DNA from: a virus
DNA length: 36,417 bases
Virus record (IMG/VR): IMGVR_UViG_3300044729_001348
Location: 1-36,417 of that record
Strand: one strand, 5' to 3'
Positions within the stretch are counted from its first letter, which is position 1, and each line of letters begins with the position of its first letter. The notes beneath the pieces were generated by a model. The model saw only the letters and a list, made by a program, of their open reading frames with translations, made no database searches and was not told the origin of the DNA. The position numbers and the translations under genes were made by a program. Positions 36,094 to 36,417 of the stretch are shown in pieces.

Positions 36094-36417
36094 ATGCCAC
36101 TAGCACCACCAATCAATGAGATCCAGCAGCCGGACGTAGGTATCTACGGCTTGCCTATAGGTGCGTCTGCTGGTCCGATGGTACTACTGACAGCGGCACA
36201 GATACGTGCTATCTCAGGGGCTGGTACATCATCGTTCGACGGTGCATACAGTTCCTTATCTGGTATTCCTTCTACATTTACACCGTCTTCTCATAACCAT
36301 GCAGCAGGCGATATCAATAGCGGCACAATGGATGTTGCTAGATTAGGTTCAGGATCAGCAGGACTTGGTGCCAGGTATCTTGCCGACGACAGTACGTGGA
36401 AGGCGATTGATCTCAGT
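36094..36417 (+). CDS. Tail fibre/collar protein, 3' partial
   Basis: Open from ATG 36094 to the window end (108 residues). An AAGGG lies 6 bases upstream. FDGAYSSLSGIPSTFTPSSHNHAAGDINSG, then MDVARLGSGSA, is a well-known phage fibre/collar repeat in which 'Y-x-x-L-x-x-I-P-x-T-F-x-P-x-x-H-x-H' turns tie beta segments of a trimeric fibre. It should recognise the host surface. The C-terminal binding part lies outside the window. Confidence 0.82.
   Translation, partial: MPLAPPINEIQQPDVGIYGLPIGASAGPMVLLTAAQIRAISGAGTSSFDGAYSSLSGIPSTFTPSSHNHAAGDINSGTMDVARLGSGSAGLGARYLADDSTWKAIDLS

Noticed and set aside
1592-36417. Many long minus-strand open frames opposite virion and replication genes
   Set aside because: They mirror plus-strand coding regions, lack ribosome-binding sites and have Cys/Arg/Ser-rich shadow composition. 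Only 26989-27285 has a credible start.
1-36417. CRISPR arrays, insertion sequences and attachment sites
   Set aside because: No regularly spaced direct repeats, transposase or integrase genes, or tRNA-overlapping repeats were seen.

Overview
This window is a contiguous piece of a tailed-phage (or prophage) genome. It shows densely packed, almost entirely plus-strand genes, an early DNA-metabolism module and a full virion module, with both ends cut inside genes. The virion genes (terminase, Mu gpI-like protease/scaffold, HK97-type capsid, gp36-like connector, frameshifted tail chaperone, tape measure, gp29-like portal) indicate a long-tailed phage with Mu-like head genes. I see no integrase, lysis gene or tRNA. 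A Planctomycetota host is an inference from a phage-borne csrA, small Cys-rich proteins of the C-x-HRG-x3-R type and a recurrent Ig-like structural domain. It is not proven by the sequence.

Layout. 1-1139: two small excisionase-type HTH proteins, csrA, and very small membrane or unknown genes. 1184-7871: replication and DNA processing (RecA-like AAA ATPase, ParB-like protein, SF2 helicase, primase-polymerase, RusA-like protein, SSB, cytosine methyltransferase with a second open frame inside it). 7907-8793: small genes with repeated leaders. 8809-12015: terminase, two overlapping frames with a KTSC-like protein, and a zinc-ribbon protein. 12016-13570: a two-gene cassette with its own leaders and a strong terminator. 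13601-18105: promoter, protease-scaffold, decoration protein, capsid, terminator, connector, tail-tube-like protein. 18102-26530: frameshifted tail chaperones, tape measure and distal tail proteins, one extremely Cys-rich. 26535-27552: accessory genes, including the only convincing minus-strand gene. 27639-34965: two giant proteins, one a portal fused to a sigma-factor-like region and a phage pyrophosphatase-like domain. 34991 to the end: small virion proteins, a membrane/coiled-coil protein and the start of a tail fibre.

The strongest unexplained signal is post-transcriptional. The phage carries csrA, and about half of its translation starts, from csrA itself to the terminase, protease, capsid, tail and portal genes, have the Shine-Dalgarno GGA in the loop of a small hairpin. 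Stem sequences differ from site to site while the loop stays AGGA or A-N-G-G-A-N, the known CsrA recognition form. This looks like a phage-wide CsrA regulon. A second signal is three perfect copies of a 17-bp palindrome, TGTCTCAC-S-GTGAGACA, very close to chromosomal parS, spaced 12-14 kb apart in a genome that encodes a ParB-like protein. Other notable points are a probable programmed -1 frameshift with its stem-loop, dual coding in the methyltransferase gene, a structured non-coding stretch before parB, and recurring CTGCCCA boxes after stop codons.
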